Notes: generated from the sequence alone by a model not told the origin. 64,000 bases of DNA from Allobosea lupini (GCF_900109525.1 NZ_FOAN01000001.1:310001-374000); one strand, 5' to 3'. Counted from the first letter of the stretch, positions 11,890 to 21,880 are shown. Numbers and translations are program-made.

Positions 11890-12165
11890 TCAGTTGCGCA
11901 CCGCGCGCCAGACCACGATCAGCAGGCAGGCGCCGGCGATCGCAGCGACGAGCGTGCGCCAGAAGCCGAAGATCGGGATCTCCAGCAGTTCCGCAATACG
12001 GCTACCGACGAAGGAGCCGGCGACGCCGACAATCATGTTGGTGAAGAGGCCGTGATCCGACGAGGTGACGCGCTCGGCGATCCAGCCGGCGATGACGCCG
12101 ATCAGCAGCGTCATGAAGAAGCCGTAGCCCGGCGTGCCGAGCGCGGCATAGATCTGGTCGTTCAT
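11890..12165 (-). CDS. GlsB/YeaQ/YmgE family small membrane protein (copy 1)
   Basis: 91 residues with three hydrophobic helices and the family pattern GVIAGWIAERV ... NMIVGVAGSFVGSRIAELL. The family is named transglycosylase-associated but its biochemical role is unknown; members are often stress-linked. It is the first in genome order of three neighbouring paralogues (see 12237 and 12619). The C-terminus WRAVRN differs from the LLARFIA/FLARLIA ends of the other two. Confidence 0.8.
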   Translation of the reverse strand: MNDQIYAALGTPGYGFFMTLLIGVIAGWIAERVTSSDHGLFTNMIVGVAGSFVGSRIAELLEIPIFGFWRTLVAAIAGACLLIVVWRAVRN

Positions 12166-12236
12166 GGCAATCCCCCTGCCCTCAAGTCCGGCCAGCCGGC
12201 CGCAGTCTGCAACGCGCCACCCGCGCGCTGGTTCCG

Positions 12237-12572
12237 TCAGGCGATGAAGCGGGCCAGCAGTACCACCAGGATCGCGCCGATCACCGCCATCGCCATCGAA
12301 TCGAGGAAGCGGTAGCCGGTGCTGGCGCGCCAGCCGGTGACGCGGACGATGCCCTGACCGACCAGCATGCCGAGCAGGCCGACCACGGCATGGCGCAGGA
12401 AGCCGCCGCCCCCGACGACCAGGCTGGCGATGAAGCCCGCGCCGGTACCGAACGCCACTGGAGGCAGAAGCCGGCGCCAGTTGAGCGCGAGCTTCGTGCC
12501 GGGCGGCAGGATCTCGATCTTGTCGTCTGGAACGATCCGATCGGGTTTGGCGGATTTGCGGGCGCGCGTCAT
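12237..12572 (-). CDS. GlsB/YeaQ family-like membrane protein (copy 2)
   Basis: 111 residues. A charged N-terminal 35-residue extension (MTRARKSAKPDRIVPDDKIEILPPG) precedes the glycine-rich membrane part with GFIASLVVGGGGFLRHAVVGLLGMLVGQG and ends ILVVLLARFIA. The membrane part resembles copy 3 (GWLASIVMGGGGLIRYIITGLIGAFVGSF), so I infer paralogy by duplication. Function unknown. The gene lies 46 bp downstream of copy 3. Confidence 0.75.
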   Translation of the reverse strand: MTRARKSAKPDRIVPDDKIEILPPGTKLALNWRRLLPPVAFGTGAGFIASLVVGGGGFLRHAVVGLLGMLVGQGIVRVTGWRASTGYRFLDSMAMAVIGAILVVLLARFIA

Positions 12573-12618
12573 CGGCCGGATATGGCCTCGGCCGCGCGCG
12601 AATTCCAGCGCCGGGAGA

Positions 12619-12867
12619 TCAGGCGATCAACCGGGCCAAAAAGACCACCACGATCGCGCCGATCGTCGCGGTGACGATCTGCGAGACCAGTGGATTGCCA
12701 ATGCCGAGGCTGATGCCGAGGAACTGCAGCAGGAAGCTGCCGACGAAGGCGCCGATCAAGCCGGTGATGATGTAGCGGATCAGGCCGCCGCCGCCCATGA
12801 CGATGCTGGCGAGCCAGCCGGCGACGGCGCCGATGGCGAGAGCGACGAGAACGGCACGAAGGTCCAT
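12619..12867 (-). CDS. GlsB/YeaQ/YmgE family small membrane protein (copy 3)
   Basis: 82 residues, the canonical size for the family, with three glycine-rich transmembrane helices (VALAIGAVAGWLASIVMGGGGLIRYIITGLIGAFVGSFLLQFLGI and IVTATIGAIVVVFLARLIA). A GGGAGGATC ribosome-binding site precedes the ATG. It is the most upstream of the three paralogues; lpdA lies 62 bp further upstream on the same strand. No enzymatic motif is seen. Confidence 0.82.
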   Translation of the reverse strand: MDLRAVLVALAIGAVAGWLASIVMGGGGLIRYIITGLIGAFVGSFLLQFLGISLGIGNPLVSQIVTATIGAIVVVFLARLIA

Positions 12868-12929
12868 GGCGATCCTCCCGAAACAATGACGGGAGGATCG
12901 CCGAGCTTATGTGAAGCGAATGTGAACGC

Positions 12930-14369
12930 TCAGGCGTTCAGCACCTTGCCATAGGCGTCGAGCACCGCCTCCTTCATCGTCTCCGACAGGGTCGGATGCG
13001 GGAAGATGGTGTGCATCAGCTCTTCCTCGGTGGTCTCGAGGTTCATCGCGACGACAAAGCCCTGGATCAGCTCGGTGACCTCCGCGCCGACCATGTGGGC
13101 GCCGAGCAGCTTGCCGGTCTTGGCGTCGAAGATCGTCTTGACCATGCCGCTATCCTCGCCCAGCGCCACAGCCTTGCCGTTGGCGACGAAGTTGAAGCGG
13201 CCGACCTTGAGCTGGTGCCCGGCGTCCTTGGCCTTTGCCTCGGTCAGGCCGACGCTGGCGATCTGCGGGTGGCAATAAGTGCAGCCCGGGATCATCGCCT
13301 TGTCCATCGGGTGCGGGTGCAGGCCCTTGATCGCCTCGACGCAGATCACCGCCTCGTGCTCGGCCTTGTGCGCCAGCATCGGCGGGCCGGCGACGTCGCC
13401 GATCGCATAGATGCCCTTCACATTGGTGCGGCAGAGCCCGTCGATCGCGATCACGCCGCGATCGAGCTTCACGCCGAGCGCCTCCAGGCCGAGGTTCTCG
13501 ACATTGGCGACGACGCCGACGGCCGAGATCATCCGCTCGGCAGTAATCGTCTGCTTGTTGCCCTTGTCGTCCTCGACATGGGCGGTAACCGAGTTCGCCC
13601 CCTTCTCGACTTTGGTGACCTTGGTCGAGGTCAGGATCTTCATGCCCTGTTTCTCGAAAGCCTTGCGGGCGAAGGCACCGATCTCGGCATCCTCGACGGG
13701 GACGACCTGCGGCATGACCTCGACGACCGTCACCTCGGCGCCAAGCGTGCGATAGAACGAAGCGAACTCGATGCCGATCGCGCCGGAGCCCATCACCACC
13801 AGTGATTTCGGCATGGTCGGCGGCACCAACGCCTCGAAATAGGTCCAGATCAGCTTGCCGTCCGGCTCCAGCCCCGGCAGGGCGCGCGGACGAGCGCCGG
13901 TCGCGACGATGATATGGTCGGCGGTATAGGTGCCCTCGCCCTTGGCGCCCTTCGGGATCGGCCCCTGCGGCTGCATCGCCGGCTTCTTGGTCGGCGCGAC
14001 CACGATGGTGTTGGCCTTGGTGAGCTTGGCCTCGCCCCAGATCACGTCGACCTTGTTCTTCTTCATCAAGAACTGGACGCCGTTATTCATCCTGACCGCG
14101 ATGCCGCGCGAGCGCTTCACCACCGCCTCCAGATCGGCCTTGAACGAGCCCTCCAGGGTCAGCCCGTAGTCCTTGGCGTGCTGGCCGTAGTGCAGGATCT
14201 CGGCCGAGCGCAGCAGCGCCTTGGTCGGGATGCAGCCCCAGTTCGAGCAGATGCCGGCAAGGTGCTCGCGCTCGACGATGGCGGTCTTGAAGCCGAGCTG
14301 CGCCGCGCGGATCGCCGCGACATAGCCGCCGGGGCCGGAGCCGATGATGATGATGTCGTAGTCAGCCAT
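12930..14369 (-). CDS. lpdA: Dihydrolipoyl dehydrogenase (E3)
   Basis: 479 residues. FAD-binding GSGPGGYVAAIRAAQLG at the N-terminus, redox-active cysteines in ICSNWGCIPTKALL (CxxxxC spacing conserved although the middle residues are unusual), NAD-binding GSGAIGIEFASFYRTLGAEVTVVE, AIGDVAGPPMLAHKAEHE, and the dimer-interface His-Glu in HPHPTLSE. It reoxidises dihydrolipoyl groups of pyruvate dehydrogenase and other 2-oxoacid dehydrogenases. It lies in the same orientation downstream of pdhA-pdhB-pdhC, interrupted by two inserted genes. Confidence 0.97.
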   Translation of the reverse strand: MADYDIIIIGSGPGGYVAAIRAAQLGFKTAIVEREHLAGICSNWGCIPTKALLRSAEILHYGQHAKDYGLTLEGSFKADLEAVVKRSRGIAVRMNNGVQFLMKKNKVDVIWGEAKLTKANTIVVAPTKKPAMQPQGPIPKGAKGEGTYTADHIIVATGARPRALPGLEPDGKLIWTYFEALVPPTMPKSLVVMGSGAIGIEFASFYRTLGAEVTVVEVMPQVVPVEDAEIGAFARKAFEKQGMKILTSTKVTKVEKGANSVTAHVEDDKGNKQTITAERMISAVGVVANVENLGLEALGVKLDRGVIAIDGLCRTNVKGIYAIGDVAGPPMLAHKAEHEAVICVEAIKGLHPHPMDKAMIPGCTYCHPQIASVGLTEAKAKDAGHQLKVGRFNFVANGKAVALGEDSGMVKTIFDAKTGKLLGAHMVGAEVTELIQGFVVAMNLETTEEELMHTIFPHPTLSETMKEAVLDAYGKVLNA

Positions 14370-14371
14370 GG

Positions 14372-14815
14372 CTAGCGCTCCTCCCCTCCCCCTTGTGGGG
14401 AGGGGCTGGGGGTGGGGGTGGTATGACCGGGTTCGGGGCTATTCGTCAGGGCGGCAAAGATCGTGTCGACCACCATATCGGCGTCGATCATCACTTGGCG
14501 GTTAGTGAAGCGCAGGACGCGGAATCCTTGGGTTTCAAGCCAGGCGGAACGCTTTGCGTCATAGCGAACCGCCGTATCAGATCCGTGCTGGTCGCCGTCC
14601 ACCTCGATAATGAGACGGGCGCTGAAGCAGACGAAATCGACAACATAAGATCCAAGCGCGGCCTGCCGGCGAAAATGCCGGCCTTCTTGCGGCAAGCGCT
14701 TGCGAAGAAGCATCCAGAGGCGCTTCTCGGGTTCTGTTTGGCTACGCCGTAGCGTCGCAGCGTTTCGCTTAGCTGCCTCGCCAGCGACGCGATCCTTGGC
14801 TTGCACCCACGGCAT
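14372..14815 (-). CDS. DUF559 / Vsr-like endonuclease domain protein
   Basis: About 147 residues from the ATG at 14815. It shows the DUF559 core: RRSQTEPEKRLWMLLRKR, HFRRQAALGSYVVDFVCFSARLIIEVDGDQHG and RSAWLETQGFRVLRFTNRQVM, with the D..D/E-x-D acidic set of the PD-(D/E)xK fold. Its last codons and the DNA before its start are built from an inverted GC-rich repeat (PTPSPSPQGGGE at the C-terminus). It interrupts the run between pdhC and lpdA, 2 bp from lpdA, and looks like a mobile passenger. Cellular role unknown. Confidence 0.85.
   Translation of the reverse strand: MPWVQAKDRVAGEAAKRNAATLRRSQTEPEKRLWMLLRKRLPQEGRHFRRQAALGSYVVDFVCFSARLIIEVDGDQHGSDTAVRYDAKRSAWLETQGFRVLRFTNRQVMIDADMVVDTIFAALTNSPEPGHTTPTPSPSPQGGGEER
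14383..14420. repeat. GC-rich repeat, left copy, flanking the DUF559 gene
   Basis: Run of C then G around a TTGT loop, followed by GCTGGGGGTGGGGG. It is the reverse complement, with few changes, of the copy at 14851-14885. Such short palindromic repeats next to DUF559 genes are, to my knowledge, common in Rhizobiales. Confidence 0.7.
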
Positions 14816-14850
14816 AATGCACCCCACCACGGACCAGCGCTGCAGGACGA

Positions 14851-14885
14851 CCCCCACCCCTGCCCCTCCCCACAGGGGGGAGGGG
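14851..14885. repeat. GC-rich repeat, right copy, flanking the DUF559 gene
   Basis: CCCCCACCCCTGCCCCTCCC, then CACA and a G-run. It is inverted relative to 14383-14420, so the DUF559 gene sits between inverted repeats. Each copy can itself fold into a CCTCCCC/GGGGAGG hairpin. Confidence 0.7.
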
Positions 14886-14916
14886 TTAGCGCATGCGCAA
14901 ACAACCTGTCGCGCCA

Positions 14917-15615
14917 TCATCCCACGCGCCCAGTAATCCGCAGCGCCGGCCCGCGCGCCGGCAGCGGCAGGCCGAGCAGGCCGTCGACCACGGGGGCAAG
15001 CGCCAGCCCGATCGCGCGGGTGTTGTCGGCGTCGAGATGGATGCCGTCCGCGCCGGTCACCGTCGCGACCGCAGCCGCGTCGAAGAAGCTGACGCCGATC
15101 TCGTCGGCGATGCGGCGATAATAGCTCGCCAGCAGCGCCATCTTCTCGGGCGCGCCCTCCATGAAGAGATTGGCCTCATGCTCGGGGTCATCCGGCATGC
15201 GCACCACCGGCGGCGCGACGATCAGCACCTCCGGTACCGGCATGCCGGGCTCGACGGGTGGGCGCTGCGCCACCTGCGCCAGCATCCGCATCGAGCGGGC
15301 GACGTCGTAGGGCGCCAGCGAATGCTGACGCTGGCAGTCATTGGTGCCGAGCATCAGGATGACGAGATCGAGCGGCGCATGGCACTCGATGAACAGCGGC
15401 AGCAGCGAGATGCCGGAGCGATAGGGGCGTAAGGGGTCTTCGAGCGCGATCCGCCGGCCGTTGAGCCCCTCCTCGATCACCGTGGCATAGCCGCCGAGCG
15501 CCTTCTCGAGCACGCGCGGCCAGCGCACATCGTCGCCATGCCGCTCCGGCCGGTTTGCGATCCGGCCCCAGGTCAGGGAATCGCCGAAAGCGAGGATGCG
15601 GGCCTGGCGGGTCAT
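14917..15615 (-). CDS. SGNH/GDSL-type hydrolase
   Basis: 232 residues. Block I is ILAFGDSLTWG (catalytic Ser), the Gly block is EEGLNGRRI, block III is LMLGTNDCQ, and block V carries the Asp-x-x-His in GADGIHLDADNT (variant spacing). This fold covers esterases, lipases and acyltransferases; no signal peptide is visible, so it is probably cytoplasmic. The gene sits 7 bp downstream of pdhC in the same direction. The substrate cannot be read from the sequence. Confidence 0.88.
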   Translation of the reverse strand: MTRQARILAFGDSLTWGRIANRPERHGDDVRWPRVLEKALGGYATVIEEGLNGRRIALEDPLRPYRSGISLLPLFIECHAPLDLVILMLGTNDCQRQHSLAPYDVARSMRMLAQVAQRPPVEPGMPVPEVLIVAPPVVRMPDDPEHEANLFMEGAPEKMALLASYYRRIADEIGVSFFDAAAVATVTGADGIHLDADNTRAIGLALAPVVDGLLGLPLPARGPALRITGRVG

Positions 15616-15622
15616 CGCCGCC

Positions 15623-16993
15623 TCACACCAGCATCGCCATCGGCTTCTCGATATAGCCTTTGAAGGCCTGGAGCAGCTCGGCGCCGAGCGCGCCGTCCAC
15701 GGCGCGGTGGTCGGTCGAGAGCGTCACCGACATCACCGTCGCGACGGCCGGCTGGCCGCCCTTGACGATGACCCGCTGCTCGCCGGCGCCGACCGCCAGG
15801 ATCGTCGCATGCGGCGGGTTCACCACCGCGGCGAAGTCCTTGACGCCGAACATGCCGAGGTTCGAGACCGCCGTGGTGCCGCCCTGATACTCCTCGGGCT
15901 TCAGCTTGCGCGCTTTCGCCCGTGCCGCCATGTCCTTCATCTCGTTGGAGATCTGGCTCAGCGTCTTGTGGCAGGCGTCGCGGATGATCGGAGTGATCAG
16001 CCCGCCCGGGATCGAGACGGCGACGCCGACATCGGCATGCCTGTGCTTGAGCATGGCGGCATCGGTCCAGGAGACGTTGGCGTCCGGCACGGCCTTGAGC
16101 GCCAGCGCCAGCGCCTTGATCACCATGTCGTTGACCGAGAGCTTGTAGGCCGGCTTGCCGTCCTTCTCCGGCGCTGCGGCATTGAGCTCGGCCCGCAGCT
16201 TCAGCAGCGCGTCCAGCTCGCAATCCAGCGTGACGTAGAAGTGCGGGATGGTCTGTTTGGCCTCGGTCAGGCGGCGCGCGATCGTCTTGCGCATGCCGTC
16301 ATGCGGGATCTCCTCATAGGAGCCCGGCGCGAACAGCTTCTTGGTCTGCTCGTCCGAGGGGCCGGTCGCGAGCGGCGCGGCGGCGGGCTTTGGCGCGGCA
16401 GGAGCGCCTGCCGGGGCAGCAGCCGGCGCGGTCTTGGCCGCCCCGCCCTGCTTGGCGGCCTCGATGTCCTTCTCGACGATACGGCCATGCGGGCCCGATC
16501 CCTGGACCTTGCCAAGGTCGATGCCGGCCTCCTTGGCGAGGCGGCGTGCCAGCGGCGAGGCGAAGGGCCGATCACCCGAGACCGATTTGCCACCGGTGTT
16601 CAAGCCGGATTCCGCGGTGACCTGCGGTGTCGATTCGTGCTTGGCTTCCGCTTTCGGTGCAGTCGCCTCGGCCTTTGCCGGCTCCTGCTTGGGAGCTTCG
16701 GCTTTCGGAGCATCGGCCTTGGCGGGCCCCGAGACGCTCTTGGCATCCTCGCCTTCGCCGGCGATCACGCCGATCACCTCGTTGACGGCGACGTCGGCCG
16801 TGCCTTCGGGCACCACGATCTTGGCGAGGACGCCCTCGTCGACCGCCTCGACCTCCATGGTCGCCTTGTCGGTCTCGATCTCGGCGATGATGTCGCCGGA
16901 CTTGATGGCGTCACCTTCCTTCTTCAGCCACTTGGCGAGATTGCCCTTCTCCATCGTCGGAGAGAGCGCGGGCATCAGGATGTTCACGGGCAT
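15623..16993 (-). CDS. pdhC: Pyruvate dehydrogenase E2, dihydrolipoyl acetyltransferase
   Basis: 456 residues. Lipoyl domain at residues 1-80 with the modified Lys43 in [15 protein letters not shown]; an Ala/Pro/Lys-rich linker; a peripheral-subunit-binding domain ([35 protein letters not shown]); and the C-terminal acetyltransferase core ending with the active-site [15 protein letters not shown]. It forms the core of the pyruvate dehydrogenase complex. The start overlaps the end of the small membrane-protein gene upstream by 10 bp. Confidence 0.97.
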   Translation of the reverse strand: MPVNILMPALSPTMEKGNLAKWLKKEGDAIKSGDIIAEIETDKATMEVEAVDEGVLAKIVVPEGTADVAVNEVIGVIAGEGEDAKSVSGPAKADAPKAEAPKQEPAKAEATAPKAEAKHESTPQVTAESGLNTGGKSVSGDRPFASPLARRLAKEAGIDLGKVQGSGPHGRIVEKDIEAAKQGGAAKTAPAAAPAGAPAAPKPAAAPLATGPSDEQTKKLFAPGSYEEIPHDGMRKTIARRLTEAKQTIPHFYVTLDCELDALLKLRAELNAAAPEKDGKPAYKLSVNDMVIKALALALKAVPDANVSWTDAAMLKHRHADVGVAVSIPGGLITPIIRDACHKTLSQISNEMKDMAARAKARKLKPEEYQGGTTAVSNLGMFGVKDFAAVVNPPHATILAVGAGEQRVIVKGGQPAVATVMSVTLSTDHRAVDGALGAELLQAFKGYIEKPMAMLV

Positions 16994-17367
16994 GGCTGGA
17001 GGCTCGCTTTTTCCAATGCGATGAACAGCATGCGGCGGATAACGCCCATGCCGAAACTGACGGAGACAAGAACGAAGGCGATATAGTCGAGATGCTCCAG
17101 CGCCGTGCCGGCCAGCGTCTTGCCGGCCATGAGTTCGGGCGCGAAAGCCTGGACGCTTTCCGGAATCAGCGTCAGCACGCCGGCGGCGGCGAGCACGAAG
17201 GCGAATATGTCGACACGGTGCAGATAGAGCCGCGTCGTAGCGAGGTCTCTCGGTGTCAGCGGGCGCGGCGCCAGCCGTTTGCGGGGCTGGACATAGGCAT
17301 AGCTCGCCAGCCCCCCGATCGCCGCGAGGCCGACCGAAACCAGCATGGCTCCGATCGTCACCTGCAT
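16984..17367 (-). CDS. Unknown membrane protein between pdhB and pdhC
   Basis: 127 residues with three or four hydrophobic helices ([54 protein letters not shown]). I do not recognise the family. It begins 2 bp after the pdhB stop and ends 10 bp inside pdhC, so it is translated as part of the pdh operon. pdhB is normally followed directly by pdhC, which makes this an inserted gene. A role in the complex is not implied. Confidence 0.7.
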   Translation of the reverse strand: MQVTIGAMLVSVGLAAIGGLASYAYVQPRKRLAPRPLTPRDLATTRLYLHRVDIFAFVLAAAGVLTLIPESVQAFAPELMAGKTLAGTALEHLDYIAFVLVSVSFGMGVIRRMLFIALEKASLQPCP

Positions 17368-17369
17368 GG

Positions 17370-18782
<1,413 letters not shown>

Positions 18783-18847
18783 TTACGCACCCGGATTTCT
18801 GGGATGGCCGCGAGGGCTGAAAGGGCGGGGAGGATCGAGCGCGGCCT

Positions 18848-19933
18848 TCAGGCCTGCGCCGGCTCCAGCAGGATATCGGTGTAGAGCTCGGAGACGTCCG
18901 GCTCCGGGTCATGCGTCGCGAACTCGGCCGCGTCGTTGACGATCTCGCGGACCTTGGCGTCGATCGCCTTGAGCTCGTCCTCGCCGACCTTGTGCTCGCG
19001 GGTCAGGCGGGCACGGACCTGCTCGATCGGATCGTGCTCCTCGCGCATGCGCTGGACCTCGTCCTTCGAGCGGTACTTCGCCGGATCGGACATCGAATGG
19101 CCGCGATAGCGGTAGGTCTGCATTTCCAGGATGTAGGGGCCCATGCCGGAGCGGGCATGCTCGATGGCGCGGCTCGCCGCCTCGCGCACGGCCCGGACGT
19201 CCATGCCGTCGACCTGCTCGCCCGGGATGCCGAAGGAGACGCCGCGCTTGGAGAAGTCGGTCTGGGCCGAGGCACGGTTGACCGAGGTGCCCATTGCATA
19301 GCGGTTGTTCTCGATCACGAACACGACCGGCAGCTTCCAGAGCTCGGCCATGTTGAAGCTCTCATAGACCTGGCCCTGATTGGCGGCGCCGTCGCCGAAA
19401 TAGGCCATCGATACGCGCCCGTCCTGGCGGTACCAATTGGCGAAGCCGAGGCCGGCGCCGAGCGAAACCTGGGCGCCGACGATGCCGTGGCCGCCATAAA
19501 AATTCTTCTCGCGGCTGAACATGTGCATCGAGCCGCCCTTGCCGTGCGAATAGCCGCCGCGCCGGCCGGTGAGCTCGGCCATCACGCCACGCGATTCCAT
19601 GCCGCAAGCCAGCATGTGGCCGTGGTCGCGATAGCCGGTGATGACCTGGTCGCCCTCCTTCGACGCCATCTGCATGCCGATGACCACGGCTTCCTGGCCG
19701 ATATAGAGATGGCAGAAGCCGCCGATCAGGCCCATGCCGTACATCTGGCCCGCCTTCTCTTCGAAGCGGCGGATCAGCAGCATCTCGCGATAGGCGTGGA
19801 GGTCTTCGTCCTTGTTGAAGGTCGGGACGTTCGAAAGCGTCTTGGCCGCACCTTTCGAAGCGCTCTTCGCTGGCACCTTTGCGGCTGCCTTCGCAGGCGC
19901 CCCTGCTTTCGTCTTCCGTGCGGCAATGGCCAT
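18848..19933 (-). CDS. pdhA: Pyruvate dehydrogenase E1 component, alpha subunit
   Basis: 361 residues. An Ala/Lys-rich N-terminal tail of about 35 residues precedes the E1 alpha core: REMLLIRRFEEKAGQMYGMGLIGGFCHLYIGQEA, and the thiamine-diphosphate motif GDGAANQGQVYESFNMAELWKLPVVFVIENN. The phosphorylation-loop-like YRGHSMSDPAKYR is also present. A strong GGGAGG site lies 7 bp before the ATG. It is first of the pdhA-pdhB-orf-pdhC set; its upstream region carries a perfect palindrome at 20051. Confidence 0.97.
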   Translation of the reverse strand: MAIAARKTKAGAPAKAAAKVPAKSASKGAAKTLSNVPTFNKDEDLHAYREMLLIRRFEEKAGQMYGMGLIGGFCHLYIGQEAVVIGMQMASKEGDQVITGYRDHGHMLACGMESRGVMAELTGRRGGYSHGKGGSMHMFSREKNFYGGHGIVGAQVSLGAGLGFANWYRQDGRVSMAYFGDGAANQGQVYESFNMAELWKLPVVFVIENNRYAMGTSVNRASAQTDFSKRGVSFGIPGEQVDGMDVRAVREAASRAIEHARSGMGPYILEMQTYRYRGHSMSDPAKYRSKDEVQRMREEHDPIEQVRARLTREHKVGEDELKAIDAKVREIVNDAAEFATHDPEPDVSELYTDILLEPAQA

Positions 19934-20050
19934 GAACGGTCCTCCCGAGCTCTACTGCTTTGGTTGTAGAGTAAGCCCCAGAGCTTGGCGAGACGGGCAT
20001 CTCGCACTGCAACATAGGCTAAGTACCTGCTGTTTCTATGATAATGTCAT

Positions 20051-20069
20051 TTAACCGATTATCGGTTAA
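20051..20069. promoter_or_regulatory. Perfect 19-bp palindrome upstream of pdhA
   Basis: TTAACCGATTATCGGTTAA is a perfect inverted repeat of 9+1+9 bp, about 118 bp before the pdhA ATG in a locally AT-rich stretch. Symmetry and position suggest the operator of a dimeric regulator (GntR, LacI or similar) controlling pyruvate dehydrogenase. The regulator cannot be named from the sequence. Confidence 0.55.
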
Positions 20070-20208
20070 TCGATCTTTTTGCGACCATTGACGTTGGGAA
20101 AGCCGGCTCGGCGCCGCTTTCGGCGTGTGCCTCGCAACCGATCCGTAGAGCTGTTTTCCAGGCCGGAACGTCGGTTCGCTGGCCTCGCCTCAAGGACGCT
20201 GCGGGGCG

Positions 20209-20520
20209 TCAACGCCCCATGACGACGACGTCGTTGCGGTGGATGCGCCCGAGCACGGCACGCGCCCTCTCCTCGAGCAGGTCGCGATCGATGGCCTCGT
20301 CGCGCATCAGTCCCAGGCGCTTCTCCCAGTCCTGCCGCTCGCCGTTCAGGCTGGCGAGTTCCGCTTCCATCTCGCCGAGCTTCTCGCGCAGGCCGGCCGA
20401 TGTCTCGAGCCCGCGCGCTCCGTGCTGCGCGTGGAACAGGAAATAGCCGACCACGGCGCTCGACACGAGATAGAGCGCGAGCGTGACGAGGACGGAGCGG
20501 AGACCGCGGCGGATGACCAT
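20209..20520 (-). CDS. ftsB: Septum formation initiator FtsB/DivIC family
   Basis: 103 residues. A short basic N-terminus, one transmembrane helix (VLVTLALYLVSSAVVGYFLF), then a coiled coil (LREKLGEMEAELASLNGERQDWEKRLGLM) and the family-typical ERARAVLGRIHRNDVVV end. FtsB-type proteins bridge early and late divisome components in the inner membrane. Its place upstream of the pdh operon is usual in Rhizobiales. The symbol is by family, not by complementation. Confidence 0.85.
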   Translation of the reverse strand: MVIRRGLRSVLVTLALYLVSSAVVGYFLFHAQHGARGLETSAGLREKLGEMEAELASLNGERQDWEKRLGLMRDEAIDRDLLEERARAVLGRIHRNDVVVMGR

Positions 20521-20554
20521 GCCGCCACGGTAGAGTCGCTTGGTTGATGCGCCG

Positions 20555-21661
20555 TTAACGAGGAGCGCCGATCACGATCAAGGCCGGGTCGTCCGGCGCT
20601 CGCTGCCCCTGTCCCAGCGCGATCAGATCGGCTTCGAGCCGGCGCGCGATCGGCAACCGATAGTGCAGCGGGTCCCAATAGTTGGCATCCTCGCGGGTCA
20701 ATGCCGACGGATGGGTGTAGTCGGCGACCACTGCCTTTTGACGTGACGCGATCGCCGCGATCTGCGCCTTGCAGGCAGTAAAGCGCTGCCAGGCCGGGCT
20801 GCCTTCGCGCGGCATCGCGCCGGCATGGACCGGGGGCAGCACGATCAGACGCCGCGTCGCCGCCGGAAACGCGGCGAGGCCCTGCTCCAGCCAGGCAAGC
20901 GCCGGGAAGCGCCAGCTCGCGCGTTCGGCGGCCGACACCGCGGCGCCAGGCGCCTGGGGCGCCAGATCAGGCGCTCTGCCGCCGTGGCTGCGATAGAGAT
21001 GGGAGCGCGCGCGAGCGAGATCGTACGTCTCTTCGGGCGGCGTGAAGACCTCGTAGCCGTCGCCGCGCAGGCGCTCCGGCTGCAGGCCGAGCCGATAGGC
21101 AGCCAGGCGCAGCGCGATCTCGAGCGTGGTGACATTGAGCTGCTTTGGCCAGTTGTACCAAGCGCTGTCGTCATAGAGCCAGGGCGGGAACGGCCGCGGC
21201 GTCAACCGGCGAGCCTCGTCGGTCGCATCGGCGTCGCACCAGGTCTGGTCGATACCCCAGATCACGACCTTCGGGGCCGTAACCTTGCGCGCGAACAGGC
21301 CGGCGATCTGGCTCTGCTCCCAGGGTGTGGCGGCATTCATGCCGAGATTGGCGAAGCGGGCGGACAATCCCTTCGACAGAATCTGCGGATCGAGCAGGCG
21401 CATCGTCGAGGTGCCGAGGACGGCCGAATCGAACGCTCCCGACTTGACGATCTGCGGGTACATGAAGCGCTGGTTGAGATCCATCAGCGGCCGCGCGGGC
21501 TGGCCGGACCGCAAGCGCGCACCGTAGGGATCGAGCACGATGATGAAGCCGAGCAGGAAGGCCGTCAGCGTCGCGGCGGCAAGCGCGAACGCCGTGGTCC
21601 AGCCGCGCCAGTCTTTCGGTGCGCCGCTCGACGCTTCTCCGGTTGCACGCTCGTTCGCCAT
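20555..21661 (-). CDS. Membrane-anchored protein with an SGNH/DltD-like lumenal domain (hypothetical)
   Basis: About 368 residues from MANERATGE. One N-terminal transmembrane helix (FALAAATLTAFLLGFIIVLDPYG) is followed by a large presumably periplasmic domain with AVLGTSTMRLLDPQ (Ser-containing block like SGNH block I), NLGMNAATPWE and a terminal NYWDPLHYRLPIARRLEADLI with Asp-x-x-His. Proteins with this plan are often linked to acylation of cell-surface polymers, but that is inference. It is the last chromosomal gene before the tRNA and prophage. Confidence 0.75.
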   Translation of the reverse strand: MANERATGEASSGAPKDWRGWTTAFALAAATLTAFLLGFIIVLDPYGARLRSGQPARPLMDLNQRFMYPQIVKSGAFDSAVLGTSTMRLLDPQILSKGLSARFANLGMNAATPWEQSQIAGLFARKVTAPKVVIWGIDQTWCDADATDEARRLTPRPFPPWLYDDSAWYNWPKQLNVTTLEIALRLAAYRLGLQPERLRGDGYEVFTPPEETYDLARARSHLYRSHGGRAPDLAPQAPGAAVSAAERASWRFPALAWLEQGLAAFPAATRRLIVLPPVHAGAMPREGSPAWQRFTACKAQIAAIASRQKAVVADYTHPSALTREDANYWDPLHYRLPIARRLEADLIALGQGQRAPDDPALIVIGAPR

Positions 21662-21805
21662 CGGCAGGGCTTCTGCCACGATGCGTCCGCCGGAACAATG
21701 TTGACCGGCGCGCGCCACCTGCCTATGTCAGCGCACCGGAGCAGACTGAATTGGTGCGCTGCATGATCGTTTCGCTGATCGAGCGAACGGGAAGCGAGCC
21801 GGTGA

Positions 21806-21880
21806 GGGCGGGTAGCTCAGTGGTAGAGCACGTGACTTTTAATCATGTGGTCGAGGGTTCGATCCCCTCCCCGCTCACCA
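21806..21880 (+). tRNA. tRNA-Lys (anticodon UUU), prophage integration target
   Basis: 75 nt fold into a full cloverleaf. Acceptor GGGCGGG pairs with CCCGCTC (one G-U); D arm is GCTC...GAGC; anticodon arm CGTGA/TCATG holds loop CTTTTAA with anticodon TTT; T arm is GAGGG TTCGATC CCCTC; CCA is encoded. The 3' 46 nt (21835-21880) are the phage-supplied copy; the original host 3' half now lies at 60520-60565. The tRNA sequence is restored exactly. Confidence 0.97.
21835..21880. repeat. attL core, 46-bp direct repeat in tRNA-Lys
   Basis: Identical to 60520-60565. It runs from the A just before the anticodon-loop CTTTTAA through the encoded CCA; identity stops on the next base on both sides. Crossover therefore occurs within the anticodon-to-3' part of the tRNA gene. 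Confidence 0.96.
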
